A stretch of DNA of 64,000 nt, taken from positions 62,001 to 126,000 of the forward strand of contig NZ_LSHX01000029.1 of assembly GCF_001555965.1 (NCBI RefSeq), given 5' to 3'. Source of the DNA: Sphingomonas sp. CCH21-G11 (GTDB taxonomy: Bacteria > Pseudomonadota > Alphaproteobacteria > Sphingomonadales > Sphingomonadaceae). A program made the translations under genes and the position numbers. Each line of letters begins with the position of its first letter. Position 1 is the first letter of the stretch. The notes under the pieces were generated by a model that saw only the letters and a program-made list of their open reading frames with translations, made no database searches and was not told where the DNA came from. This document shows positions 24,501 to 33,943 of this stretch, one piece after another.

Positions 24501-25765
24501 AAAGAACTGACCCCGGCACGGCGAGGTCGGCCCGGCGACTTTGGCCAAGGCGTTTCTCGCGCCGGTATGAAAAACGGCGACTCCGGAGATTGCAATACGT
24601 CGTTTGGCTGCGTGACGTGCAAGCTGGGGACGAAGGTGCCATGCTTGAGGCAGAGTGTCGCCTTAATCAGTCCGGTCACGCCGGAAGCGGTGTCGAGATG
24701 GCCGATGTTGCTCTTGATCGAGCCTAGCGCGCAGGACCGCGTGCGTCCGGACCCGCCGAACACGTCATGCAACGCCGTGAGCTCGATCATGTCGCCGAGC
24801 TTCGTGCCCGTGCCATGGCCTTCGATCAGTCCGATGTCCTCCGGATCGAGTCCCGCAACCGCGAGCGCCGTCGCGATCAACCGGATTTGCGAGTTCAGCC
24901 CCGGCGCGGTGAAGCCGACCTTGTCCGATCCGTCATTATTGATCGCGGTCGCGCGAATGACGGCGTGGATCGGCGCTCCCTCGGCAATCGCGTCTTCCAA
25001 TCGTTTGAGCGCCACCACCCCGGCACCGCTGCCGAGGGCCATGCCGGTCGCCTGGGCGTCGTACGCGCGGCAATGACCATCGGCCGAAACGATGCCGTTC
25101 GGGATGTAAAGATGCCCCTGCCCGCTCTGTTCCTTGAGCGACACGCCGCCGGCAAGCGCGGTATCGCATTCGAAAGCGAGCAGGCTCTGCACCGCCATGT
25201 GGACCGCGACGAGCGACGTCGAGCAAGCCGTCTGCACGCACACGCTGGGGCCGGTAAGCCCCATTTTGTAGGATACCCGGGTGGTCAGGAAATCCTTGTC
25301 GGAGTCGATCACCGAGTTGAACAGGGCGGCCTCGCCGTCCTGGCTGCTCGCCAGCAGGCGCCAGAGATGGAAACTGGTGCCGGAGCCGGCAAACACGCCG
25401 ATCGAGCCGTCATGATGATCGGTGCAGTAGCCGGCGCTCTCCAGCGCCTCCCATGCGCATTCAAGGAACATGCGCTGTTGCGGATCGATCAAGCTCGCCT
25501 GATGCGGATTGTAGCCGAAGAATCCGGCATCGAAGACCTCGGCGACCGGCCCAACCATCTCTGCCTTCACGTAGTCGGGGTCGGCGATCAGGTCCTCGCT
25601 CACCCCGGCATCGCGCAACGCCTGGTCAGACAACGGGCGGTACGCCTCCCTTCCTTCGCGGAGCAGCGACCATAGTTCGTCGATGTCGCCGGCGGCGGGA
25701 AACCGGCCGGCCATCCCGATGATGGCGATCGCCTGAGCGTCGGAGGACTCGGACGTGCCCGTCAT
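21539..25765 (-). CDS. Type I PKS: KS - degenerate AT - KR - ACP (single module)
   Basis: This 1408-residue module has a KS (about 12-435) with Cys in QTACSTS, HGTGT and the SNIGH histidine, so it should condense. Residues about 520-690 align with an AT, but the GQGSQ loop reads PSRTR and the nucleophile elbow GHSLGE reads GEGVGEL, so Ser is gone; the rest of the domain is shortened. The post-AT linker (LPTYRFERE) is kept. The KR (about 1050-1270) has VGGLGAIG and the Tyr in GAYAASN. A carrier domain has GGNSL at about 1362. The KS motifs (NNDGSDKVGFTAP) are of the cis-AT hybrid type. It must be loaded in trans. ATGA overlap with the NRPS suggests joint work. Confidence 0.9.
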   Translation of the reverse strand: MTGTSESSDAQAIAIIGMAGRFPAAGDIDELWSLLREGREAYRPLSDQALRDAGVSEDLIADPDYVKAEMVGPVAEVFDAGFFGYNPHQASLIDPQQRMFLECAWEALESAGYCTDHHDGSIGVFAGSGTSFHLWRLLASSQDGEAALFNSVIDSDKDFLTTRVSYKMGLTGPSVCVQTACSTSLVAVHMAVQSLLAFECDTALAGGVSLKEQSGQGHLYIPNGIVSADGHCRAYDAQATGMALGSGAGVVALKRLEDAIAEGAPIHAVIRATAINNDGSDKVGFTAPGLNSQIRLIATALAVAGLDPEDIGLIEGHGTGTKLGDMIELTALHDVFGGSGRTRSCALGSIKSNIGHLDTASGVTGLIKATLCLKHGTFVPSLHVTQPNDVLQSPESPFFIPARETPWPKSPGRPRRAGVSSLGIGGTNAHAVLEEPPAREPRISRGLQIFPVSAASAGAFQRNARALAAAVASSDEALADIAFTLQIGRKAMAYRGAVIAGEREHLSHRLLNLAAEAPTEASGQMVLLFPSRTRNLIGAAHRLCTELPRFREDLDRCAQALEQRLGYDVRATLCDGVVADEHAPAALFALEYCLGKLWLSWGLRPDACVGEGVGELAAACVAGIVPFERAVAVLAGALGRTDAAAARQADADVMQGDEGLGIACFGIGRGRLDARIDLAQWSRELLVPATGPSADLLGAPAQYVLEVLPDAGLAQRVKAAGMLAGDAALRAPADGCPLDNAELLELLASLWCAGADLDWRKLHVDGAPLRVVLPTYRFERERCPIPAAMPTPSKAMGAQAKPDERGAPEDWLYIPSCAATAAPGPPGANVEGKVILVLAGPGRLEEVVDRIRVLGGKVVVVAPGAAFRRDEDRYELRTESAEDYCRLFDDLSSAGLMPDGIIHAWSLDEAGTIGGDPFLAEQGAGWVSVLLLLQAWHARGGERPKALLALTTGLYAAPFGQGAGGSRAASLASLCQVISQEEPELRLNVLDVPLDDGGDADGRYADWIVAELVRPSQDMTFAYRGNRRLRTAWEPVRLDETPVRSLQTDGVYLIVGGLGAIGLALARHLSANHQARVALVSRTRLPPRQEWPDLIAQGVHPHCRTLAVLSEIERAGGTVFTVAADVGSKREMAEAVEQVEEVFGRIAGVFHLAMAQDGSGNRPWQELSASDLSNQLAPKLSGFRVLEQVFRHRKIDFGVVFSSNSAILGGFGFGAYAASNAALDAAVTEGSPLTPRWLCINWPGWRVLKPADADARAGGDEVAAILDDQTVIDSAEGCRVLDMIITRSTVPHVAVHPTSLTLAFETWARHKARCEPPASSNATGPMLPAQSSDLQADVVELLKSSLGVDHIRTTDMFVDLGGNSLIALRVQHRVRKRFGVLLPPRLLMDTPLVPGIVDHVRHALAQGA

Positions 25766-28700
25766 CGAACGCCCCGCACCCGCGTCGCGCGGCCCCGAAG
25801 ACGCCGCGCTCCATCCGCTTTCGCCTCGGCGACCAGTGCGCTGGCGTCCCCCGGCTGGCGTTCCAGAACCGCGGCAAGTTCGCGGACGGTTGGGTGTCTG
25901 AAGAAGTCGGCCACGGCGATCGAGCGCCCGAGCCGCTTGGCGACCCGCGCCACCACCCGCAGCAGCAGCAACGAATCCGCGCCGACGTCGAACGGATTCT
26001 GATCGATGCCCAGTCGCGTCAGCCCGAGCACGTCGGACCACGTCTCCACCAGCACGCGCTCTATCTCCGTACGCGCGCCTGCGGAGGCAGCCGATTCCAA
26101 AAACTCGGACCCGGCTTCCTCCGAGAGAGCCGGAAGCGCCGCCCGATCGATCTTGCCATTGGGCGTCAACGGCATCGCCGGCAGAAGCATGATCCGTTGC
26201 GGTATCATGTAAGAGGGCAATCTCGCCCGCAGCGCTGCGCGCAGCGCGGTCAAGCTGAAGTCCATCGTGCCGGCGGCGGGGACGACGTAGCCCACCAGTC
26301 TCTTGTCGCCTCCGGTGGCGCCACAAGCGATCACGGCAGCCTCGCCGACCCCCGCCTGCGCCAGCAGTTCTGCTTCGACATCGGCAAGCTCGATGCGGAA
26401 GCCCCGGACCTTCACCTGCCGGTCGGCCCGGTCGACGAAATCGAGATTGCCGTCGCCGCGCCAGCGTCCGAGGTCGCCGGTTCGGTACATCCGGGCGTGC
26501 GGTTCGCCGGCGAAAGGATCGGCAAGGAAGCGCTCGCGGGTGAGTTCCGGCCGACCGAGATAGCCTCGGCCGACGCAGATGCCGCCAATGAAAATCTCGC
26601 CGACCGCGCCGATCGGCACCGGCTCTCCCCGAGGGTCGAGGACATAGCAACGCGTATTCGCGATGGGACGTCCGATCGGCACCGGCATACGCGCGTCTTC
26701 GCTCCAGCCATCCTCCAGCGTGTGAACGGTGACGAGGTCGCTGCACTCGGTGGGTCCGTAGCCGTTGGCCAGCGCCAAGTGTGGGTAACGACGGCCGAGC
26801 GGACGCAATCGTTCGAGGTTAAGGACTTCGCCGCCGACGAGCACATAGCGCAGACTCGACACGTCAATGCCGCCCTCGATCGCGGCGTCCGCGATGACGT
26901 AGAGGGCGCTGGGCGTGAGGTTCAGCACCGTCACGCCGCTGCGTGCGATCTGATGGCAGATCTCGACAGGGTCGAAGGGCTCGGCCGCGAGCTCGACGCA
27001 GCCGCCGGCCGTGAGCGGAGCCACCAGACTGACCTGGGTGAGGTCGAAGGCGCTCGAGGTCACCACCAAGTTCCTGCCGCCGGTCCTCATCTGGGCGGCC
27101 TCGACATACCAGCGGGCAAGATTGGCGACGCCGGCCTGATTCACGCCCGCTCCTTTGGGTGTGCCGGTCGAGCCCGACGTGTAGATCACGTAGGCGAGGT
27201 GGTCCGGTCCGACAGCCGGGGCGATGCTGTCAGGGTGATCGGCGCGATCGTTGGACCGCAAGCCGAGATCGTCGATTGATACGATCGGAATGCCGGCCTC
27301 GAGCGCGCCCTCCGGTGCCACCATCGCGCGCGGCCCGGCTTCCTTGAGGACGATCAAGGTTCGCTCACTGAACAAGGAGGGATCGAGCGGCAGATAGGCG
27401 CATCCGGCTTTGAGCACGCCGACGATTGCGACCACCAGATCGATGCCGCGCTTCAGATAGATCGCAACCAGATCGTCCGGCTGCAGCCCGAGCCGGATCA
27501 GCCGCTGCGCCAACAGATCGGACCGCCTGTCCAGTTCGGCATAGTCGATCGAACCCTGCCCGTCGGCTACGGCGGTGGCGGTGGGCGTACACGCCGCCTG
27601 CTCGCGGATCAGATCCGCTACCGGCCGTGCGTATGCGGTTTCATCGTTCTCGGTCGCAGCCCAGTCCTGGAGCAGCAAGCGTCGCTCTTCGGGGGCCAAT
27701 AGCGGAAGAGAAGCGATCGGCACCTCCGGCGCGTCTACGGCGGCCTCGACCAATCGAACGAAGTGGTCGCGCATGCGCTCGATCGTCGCCTTGTCGAAAA
27801 GGTCGGTGGAATACTCGAAAATTCCGGCGAAGCGGCCGTGATCGCTCTGCATGCTGAGTGCGAGATCGGATTGCGTGGTCACCCGCTCATCGCTGATTCG
27901 GGTGACCTCAAGACCGTGCATCGCGGTTGCGGCGGCCGGCGCGTCCGTGAGGGTAAAGCTGGTTTGAAAGAGCGGCTGTCCGGCAAGAATGCGATCCGGC
28001 CGCAACACTTTGACGACACGCTCGAACGGCACTTCTTGGTGAGCATAGGCCTGGGTGGCAGCCGTTTTGACGCGCTGAAGCAGCTCGCCCAGGCTCGGAT
28101 CGCCGGACAGGTCGACGCGGATCACCAGGCTGTTCAGGAAAAAGCCGACCAGTGGCTCCACACGGACGTCGGAACGGCCGGATATCACGGTGCCGACGCA
28201 GAGATCATGCTGACCGCTGTAGCGGGCGAGCAGGACCAGATAGCTGGCGAGCAGCACCATGAACGGCGTGACACCCTGTCTGCGCGCAAGCGTCGTTAGC
28301 GCCGCGGAGACACGCTCCGACAACCAGAAGGGCTCACGGTCGCCACGGTCGCTCATGATGGATGGACGCGGGCGGTCGAACGGCAGACGCAGGTGTTCGG
28401 ACCTTGACAACGTCCGCTCCCAGAATTCCAGCTGGGACGCGAACTGCGCCGCCGACGCGCTCTGGCGCTGCCATAGGGCATAGTCGGCGAACTGCAGCTG
28501 GAGCGCGGGCAAAGTGCAGCATTCGCCGCGCATCCGCGCGTTATAGAATTCGATTATTTCGTTCAGGATGATGTTCAGCGACCAGCCGTCCGCCGCGATG
28601 TGGTGAACGATGATCAACAGGACGTGCGCCTGCTCGGACTCACGAATCAGCACCGCACGTAGCGGATCTTCGCGTGCGAGATCGAAGGGGCGCTGCTGCT

Positions 28701-29127
28701 CGACGAGGATGACCTGCCTGAGCGCCGCGCACCGTGCAGCCTCGCTCGCGCCGTCGACGGCAGCGCGCTCGAGGCGAAACGCGCCGGTATCCAGAATGCG
28801 CTGCATCGGCACGCCGTCGTCCGCGTCGAAGCGTGTCCGCAGCACCTCATGACGCTGCTGGATGTCGACGAATGCGCCCGTCAGCGCATCGAGGTCGAGA
28901 CTTCCGCGAAGCCGAAGCGCGTAGACCAGGTGATAGGCGGCGCTGGCGGGATCGAGCTGCTGCGTAAACCAGAGCCGCTCCTGGCCAAAGGACAGTGGCA
29001 GCGGGCCGTCCCGGCGGAGCGCCCGCGGCCCCGCCGAGGCCGTCGCCAGCCTGCCCCGCGCACGCGCGCGCAACTCCTCGATCGACAGTCCACTGAGCCT
29101 GGTTTGAAGCCCGGTCCCCACCCTCAA
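25762..29127 (-). CDS. NRPS module: C-A-PCP
   Basis: About 1121 residues. The condensation domain (about 40-470) has the catalytic VHHIAADGWS. The adenylation domain (about 500-990) has IYTSGSTGTPKGA, NGYGPTE and the NGKID lysine. The carrier has GADSL (about 1050). By hand alignment the pocket reads roughly D-L-V-S-L-G-G-D-L-K, which I do not recognise; the amino acid is left open. The N-terminal LQTRLSGLSIEELRARARG is a short spacer common before starting C domains. There is no ATG: the frame opens with TTG at 29127 or GTG at 29121, and the start is uncertain. The stop overlaps the PKS start. No thioesterase. Confidence 0.88.
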   Translation of the reverse strand: MRVGTGLQTRLSGLSIEELRARARGRLATASAGPRALRRDGPLPLSFGQERLWFTQQLDPASAAYHLVYALRLRGSLDLDALTGAFVDIQQRHEVLRTRFDADDGVPMQRILDTGAFRLERAAVDGASEAARCAALRQVILVEQQRPFDLAREDPLRAVLIRESEQAHVLLIIVHHIAADGWSLNIILNEIIEFYNARMRGECCTLPALQLQFADYALWQRQSASAAQFASQLEFWERTLSRSEHLRLPFDRPRPSIMSDRGDREPFWLSERVSAALTTLARRQGVTPFMVLLASYLVLLARYSGQHDLCVGTVISGRSDVRVEPLVGFFLNSLVIRVDLSGDPSLGELLQRVKTAATQAYAHQEVPFERVVKVLRPDRILAGQPLFQTSFTLTDAPAAATAMHGLEVTRISDERVTTQSDLALSMQSDHGRFAGIFEYSTDLFDKATIERMRDHFVRLVEAAVDAPEVPIASLPLLAPEERRLLLQDWAATENDETAYARPVADLIREQAACTPTATAVADGQGSIDYAELDRRSDLLAQRLIRLGLQPDDLVAIYLKRGIDLVVAIVGVLKAGCAYLPLDPSLFSERTLIVLKEAGPRAMVAPEGALEAGIPIVSIDDLGLRSNDRADHPDSIAPAVGPDHLAYVIYTSGSTGTPKGAGVNQAGVANLARWYVEAAQMRTGGRNLVVTSSAFDLTQVSLVAPLTAGGCVELAAEPFDPVEICHQIARSGVTVLNLTPSALYVIADAAIEGGIDVSSLRYVLVGGEVLNLERLRPLGRRYPHLALANGYGPTECSDLVTVHTLEDGWSEDARMPVPIGRPIANTRCYVLDPRGEPVPIGAVGEIFIGGICVGRGYLGRPELTRERFLADPFAGEPHARMYRTGDLGRWRGDGNLDFVDRADRQVKVRGFRIELADVEAELLAQAGVGEAAVIACGATGGDKRLVGYVVPAAGTMDFSLTALRAALRARLPSYMIPQRIMLLPAMPLTPNGKIDRAALPALSEEAGSEFLESAASAGARTEIERVLVETWSDVLGLTRLGIDQNPFDVGADSLLLLRVVARVAKRLGRSIAVADFFRHPTVRELAAVLERQPGDASALVAEAKADGARRLRGRATRVRGVR

Positions 29128-29871
29128 GCGGCCGATCGCCGGACGCGGTCGCCCCAGTCCCGTCCGCCAGCGACCCCTTCGCGCACCTCCCGACGCCGAA
29201 GAACACTAACGGTCGCCAAGCCTGGACAACGAGAGATACTGGTCGCTGCGGGCCTGCGCCAATGAACCGAGAGAATTTTCGCTCGAACCGATGATTTGGC
29301 CCGCCCAGCCCGAGTCGGCCACCGATTGCCGATCAGCCTATCCCAGCAAGGAGCCAGCATGTTCTTCTCGATCTTCATGACCACGGGGAACAACAAAAAG
29401 GCATCTGCGATGCCCGACGAATACCATTGTGGTCCGATGCTACGCGGCATCTACCCAATGTCAACGACACGGCGCGCCACAGTATAGTATTTTTGCGACG
29501 AGGTGAGCAGGTCCCATGGGCATTTCGATGACGCGGCGTGGCCTCATCGTTTGCTTTGCGCTACTTTATCGCCGATCAGTGTGAACGGTTGTTTTCGCCC
29601 TCTATTGACAGGCCATGATGAAGCGCCATGATTCTCTGTCACGCGCAAGAAAGCTGCATATTTGTTACGGCGCATCGTCGACCGCGCCGCAACCATCCGC
29701 GAAGCCGCGCAAAGGCCAGTTGGCGCATGCTGCCAACGGCTGTCTGCGCCCGACCCGCGATGTACCAGCGCGTCGTCCATACGCGGCGATACCCGTGACC
29801 GGCATCGCATACCAGTTCTCGCCAAAAGACGCTGACGTTTAAGCCTTGAGTTGCTTCCGAAGGAGCTGAAG
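29128..29871. promoter_or_regulatory. 744-bp divergent intergenic region between the NRPS operon and the carbamoyltransferase
   Basis: No credible gene. The middle is visibly AT-richer than the flanks. Minus-strand candidate for the NRPS operon: TTGACA (29459-29464 complement) with TAGCAT 16 bp downstream (29437-29442 complement). Plus-strand candidate for the carbamoyltransferase: TTGACA at 29605-29610 with CATGAT 16 bp downstream at 29627-29632. Both leave long 5' leaders of roughly 240-310 nt. These are motif guesses by eye. Confidence 0.35.
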
Positions 29872-31866
29872 ATGCTGGTACTTGGTTGGCACGGAAGTCT
29901 GAAGTCCACAGAGATTGGCGATGGCGCGCGTTTTGACGGGCATGACGCCGCGGCAGTGCTGATTAAGGATGGGCGGGTTGTCGCTGCCATAGAGGAAGAG
30001 CGATTGAATCGCCTGAAGCACTCAAATGCGTTTCCATCTCATGCAATACGGTGCTGTCTTTCCGAAGTCGGCGCGCAGATTTCCGATGTCGACGCGATTA
30101 TTACGGATCATGCGCGTGAAACCGTATCCGATTCCGTCAAGCGGGAGTTCTTTTACAATCCGAGCCAACGGAAGGTAACGGCAGAGCAATGGGTGGCGCG
30201 ACTTTTCGAGAATGAGTTCAAGGTAGATGTATCGTCGAAGATCCGATTCTGCCCGCATCATCAGGCGCACCTTTACGCCGCCTGGTACACATCCGGATAT
30301 CGTGACGCGCTCGGTATGTGTCTCGATGGAGGTGGCGACGACATGTCGGGACTGATCGCCAGGTGCAGCTCCGACGAAATCGAAATCCTTCGGCAGATAC
30401 CGCAATCCAACTCGCTCGGCATTTTCTATATCGCTGCGATCAGCTACCTTGGATACCACCTCTTCGACGAATACAAGGTTATGGGCCTCGCGCCCTATGG
30501 CGATCCAACGAAGTACCGCGCCCTGTTCGATAAGATGTATAACTTAAACAGTGATGGCCATGTTGAAATCATGCCATTTTACGAACTTTACAATGTTTAT
30601 GAAGAGGCTGGGCTTGCTGAGAATTCACGAAAGAAAGGGGACGAGTTCACGCAAGACCATAAAGACTATGCCGCTGCACTGCAGACGACACTGGAACGTA
30701 TGTGTTGGCATATGATCGACCATTTCGCCAATGTTACGGGATCACGCAATCTCTGTATGACAGGGGGCGTGGCGCAGAACTGCACGATGAACGGAAAAAT
30801 CCTGAAGTCGGGGCGATTCGAGAACGTCCACGTACAACCGGCAGCGCATGATGCGGGTAATGCGTTGGGCGCCGCGCTCTTTTACCTACACGACAATGGC
30901 CGCAAGATTAGTCCAGACGTGCTGCCGAATTTGTATGTCGGGCGGCAGATCGGCACGTCCGGCCTAGTGGAGAGACGGCTTGGTGATTGGCACGGATTCG
31001 TGACGGCACGGAAGTCTGACAATGTCCACAGGGATGCCGCAAAAGCAATCGCTGATGGCGAGGTGATCGCTTGGGTTCAGGGCCGCTCCGAATTCGGCCC
31101 GCGCGCGCTCGGCAACCGATCGATCCTTGCCGATCCTCGCCCCAACGAAAACAAGGCCCGTATCAATGCCATGATCAAAAAGCGCGAAGGGTACAGGCCG
31201 TTCGCGCCGTCTGTCCTCGAGGAAAACCTGCACGACTATTTCGACCTTCCACAGTCGGTAGTTCGCACGCCCTTCATGGTCGTGACCGTGCCCGTCAGGT
31301 CACCGTACAGGGAACTACTAGGCGCCGTCACACACGTTGATGGATCGGCCAGGGTTCAAAGCGTATCTTACAACGACAACCCGGATTTTCACAACCTTAT
31401 CAGTCAATTCTCAAATCTTACCGGGTTACCGATCGTTTTGAATACCTCTTTCAACAATAACTTCGAACCAATCGTCGATAGCGTCGATGATGCCATTACC
31501 TGTTTTCTGACGACTGAGCTGGACAAGCTGTTCATTTCCGATTGGGTGATCGAAAAGGTCGCTCACCTACCGTTGCTCGAGCTATCGGCGCGCCTGTCGC
31601 CTGGGTGGAAACTTTCATGTGCGATGTCGATGGCGAATGAAAAATCTTTCTCGATCGAACCGACGGCGTCCGTCCTGTCGGGCAGCCACGCCATGACGGT
31701 ATCTTCGGCACTCTTTCGCATCTTGGAAGACGACGATGATGGCCCGAACATCGGATCCCGGTGCGCGACGTTCGGGATCGACGACCCGCTGCAATTGGCA
31801 CGAATTACAGCCGAAGTCTCCGACCTTTGGCATCGCAGAATGATCGTCCTTTCGCCGACCGCATGA
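29872..31866 (+). CDS. Carbamoyltransferase (NodU/CmcH/TobZ family)
   Basis: This 664-residue enzyme should transfer carbamoyl from carbamoyl phosphate, via carbamoyl-AMP, to a hydroxyl on the product. Visible are the N-terminal Kae1-like domain (GWHGSLK, HDAAAVLI, CPHHQAHL with metal-binding histidines, LDGGGDD, GLAPYGDP) and the C-terminal YrdC-like part (GRSEFGPRALGNRSILADP, YRPFAPSV, LNTSFN). Residues about 565-664 are an extension beyond the usual ~570, with a weak winged-helix look. ATG at 29872 has AGGAG at perfect spacing. It is the only plus-strand gene in the cluster, and its base use is AT-richer than its neighbours. Confidence 0.92.
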   Translation: MLVLGWHGSLKSTEIGDGARFDGHDAAAVLIKDGRVVAAIEEERLNRLKHSNAFPSHAIRCCLSEVGAQISDVDAIITDHARETVSDSVKREFFYNPSQRKVTAEQWVARLFENEFKVDVSSKIRFCPHHQAHLYAAWYTSGYRDALGMCLDGGGDDMSGLIARCSSDEIEILRQIPQSNSLGIFYIAAISYLGYHLFDEYKVMGLAPYGDPTKYRALFDKMYNLNSDGHVEIMPFYELYNVYEEAGLAENSRKKGDEFTQDHKDYAAALQTTLERMCWHMIDHFANVTGSRNLCMTGGVAQNCTMNGKILKSGRFENVHVQPAAHDAGNALGAALFYLHDNGRKISPDVLPNLYVGRQIGTSGLVERRLGDWHGFVTARKSDNVHRDAAKAIADGEVIAWVQGRSEFGPRALGNRSILADPRPNENKARINAMIKKREGYRPFAPSVLEENLHDYFDLPQSVVRTPFMVVTVPVRSPYRELLGAVTHVDGSARVQSVSYNDNPDFHNLISQFSNLTGLPIVLNTSFNNNFEPIVDSVDDAITCFLTTELDKLFISDWVIEKVAHLPLLELSARLSPGWKLSCAMSMANEKSFSIEPTASVLSGSHAMTVSSALFRILEDDDDGPNIGSRCATFGIDDPLQLARITAEVSDLWHRRMIVLSPTA

Positions 31867-32019
31867 CTTGGGCCCGCGACGTCGGTGGCCGCCGGCCGCT
31901 TGCGATGCGTAGGTTAGCCACCTGGCTCTCGTTCCATCTGATGGACCCCATCGTCATCGCGCAGAAGCCACGACACGTCGTATCGCACCGCGAGGAGATC
32001 ACCGCACGCCCGACGATGG

Positions 32020-33768
32020 TTACGACGCCGCGGCTGTGGCTGGTGCCGCCATGTCGAAATAGCCACTTCGAACGCAGACCTCTGCGACCGGGCCCGCGTC
32101 AACGACGACACCCCCGTCGAGGACGATCACGTCATCAAACATTTCGACCAATTCCAGATTGTGCACCGAGACAATGACCACGGCGCCGGCCAATTCGACG
32201 AGCAGTGCCGCGATAATCGACCGCTCTTCGGCCGGGTCGATACTGCTCGTCGGTTCGTCCGCCAACACGAGCGAAGACCCCTTCGCCGAAAGAAGCCCGC
32301 GCGCCAATGCGATGCGCTGTCGCTGCCCGCCCGACCAGTTCGTGCCTGCCTCCTGAATATGCGAGGTCATCGTCACGTCGATGCCGCTCAGGAGGCTGCG
32401 GACGACGTCGCTTCGGGCGATGTCCTGCGCGAGCGACCCGGCCGGCGCCCCCATGGACAGGTTATGTTCAAGCGTGCCCTCGAGAAGCTCGGGGTGTTGC
32501 GGAATGAGCGTTGCGGCATGGCGCAGCGCGCCAAAGTCGATCGCATTCCCGTCGACCTCCAACCTGCCGCTGTCGGGATGAAGAAGACCGGACAGCAGCT
32601 TCAGGAGCGTGCTCTTGCCGCTGCCGTTCGCGCCGACCAGCGCATATCGGCGCCCGCGGGCGATGGAGAGGCTGACCGATCGCAGCGCCCTGGTCTGCTC
32701 GTCGATGCCGGCATAGGTCAAGGTCATGTCCTTGATCTCCAGCCGCGACCAGTCGTCAGGGAGTTGGGCGTCGCACTCCGCCTCGCGCTGCGCAGCGTAG
32801 ATTGGTGCCGCTGCCATGAAATCGGCCCGCTGACGCATGATCTGCGACACGTTAGCGACCAAGTCCAGCATCGCAGCAATACCCGTCATCACATAGGCCT
32901 GGACCATGTAGATGTTGCCAAGCGAGATCTCACGCATCGCATCGGGCCGGTCGCGGGTCTCCAGGTAGACGTAGAGGACGACGAGACCCAGGTTGAACGC
33001 GGTCGATACCACCTCGATCACTGATCCCTTCCACTCTGAGATCGCGACGTTTTTGCCGGCAACCGCAAATACCTCCTGCAGCCGCTTGTCGATAAAGGAA
33101 GTGAAGGCACCGCGACGGCGCGCCGCGTAAAGGGTCATCACGTTGCGATAACCGTCGACCAGCCCGGTGGTCAGGGTCCGCGTCGCCTCGGTCTCGCGAA
33201 CCCAGAACGGCGTCTGATACCGGTCGCCGCTGAACGAGATGACGCCGACGATCACGAAGCTGATGATCGAGCCTAGCATGATCACGGGCGAGATCAGCGC
33301 CAGCGCGATAGTCGGTCCGATGATCTGGATAACGAACTCGACGCTCGCGTACTTGGCAGTGGTGAACTGGAAGAGCGCGCTCGAACTTTGCTGTACGCGC
33401 GAGGCGATATCGCCGGAATGTTGCCGATCGTGCCACGCGAGGGGGGCGGAGAACAAGCGCTCGTTCAGGTCGGCGATCATCGCGTTCTGGGCGCGGCGTG
33501 CGATGCGGAACTGGAGCATCTTCAGTGGGATCCGCACCACCCAGAGGATCGCCAAAAGTGCCAGCAGCCGCCATAATGCCGGAAGCAGCTCGTCGAACCG
33601 CGAGACTCCGTTCTGCTGGATTTCGTTCATCAACTGCCCGACAAGCAATGGGAACGCGATCTTGAACACGCTCGCCACGGCGGACAGCGTATGGGTGAAC
33701 AGCAGCAGCGCGCGGTCCCTACGCGAATAGTGGAGCGCGCCAGCCAGGAGGTTGGGCGCCGACATCAC
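32020..33768 (-). CDS. ABC exporter, fused transmembrane and ATP-binding domains
   Basis: A 582-residue half-transporter. The N-terminal ~320 residues hold about six transmembrane helices of the ABC type-IV export fold. The C-terminal nucleotide-binding domain has Walker A GANGSGKST, the signature NWSGGQRQR, Walker B LVLADEP and the H-loop VSVHNLE. It should homodimerise in the inner membrane. Located in the cluster, it is the likely exporter or immunity pump for the product. It converges on the carbamoyltransferase, with 153 bp between the stops. Confidence 0.9.
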   Translation of the reverse strand: MMSAPNLLAGALHYSRRDRALLLFTHTLSAVASVFKIAFPLLVGQLMNEIQQNGVSRFDELLPALWRLLALLAILWVVRIPLKMLQFRIARRAQNAMIADLNERLFSAPLAWHDRQHSGDIASRVQQSSSALFQFTTAKYASVEFVIQIIGPTIALALISPVIMLGSIISFVIVGVISFSGDRYQTPFWVRETEATRTLTTGLVDGYRNVMTLYAARRRGAFTSFIDKRLQEVFAVAGKNVAISEWKGSVIEVVSTAFNLGLVVLYVYLETRDRPDAMREISLGNIYMVQAYVMTGIAAMLDLVANVSQIMRQRADFMAAAPIYAAQREAECDAQLPDDWSRLEIKDMTLTYAGIDEQTRALRSVSLSIARGRRYALVGANGSGKSTLLKLLSGLLHPDSGRLEVDGNAIDFGALRHAATLIPQHPELLEGTLEHNLSMGAPAGSLAQDIARSDVVRSLLSGIDVTMTSHIQEAGTNWSGGQRQRIALARGLLSAKGSSLVLADEPTSSIDPAEERSIIAALLVELAGAVVIVSVHNLELVEMFDDVIVLDGGVVVDAGPVAEVCVRSGYFDMAAPATAAAS

Positions 33769-33943
33769 AGCATCCCGCGCGTGCTGATAGTCACGACATC
33801 CGATCGGATTGCTTCAAATGCCGACGATGCCGCCAAGCGCTCAGGAGAAGGCATCGCAGGCACAACGCGGACGGATGACCCAGCCGTGCAAGCCGCTCGC
33901 GCCAACGCGGGCGTCTCCTCGGCGCCCGCTGGGCAACGCGCGA

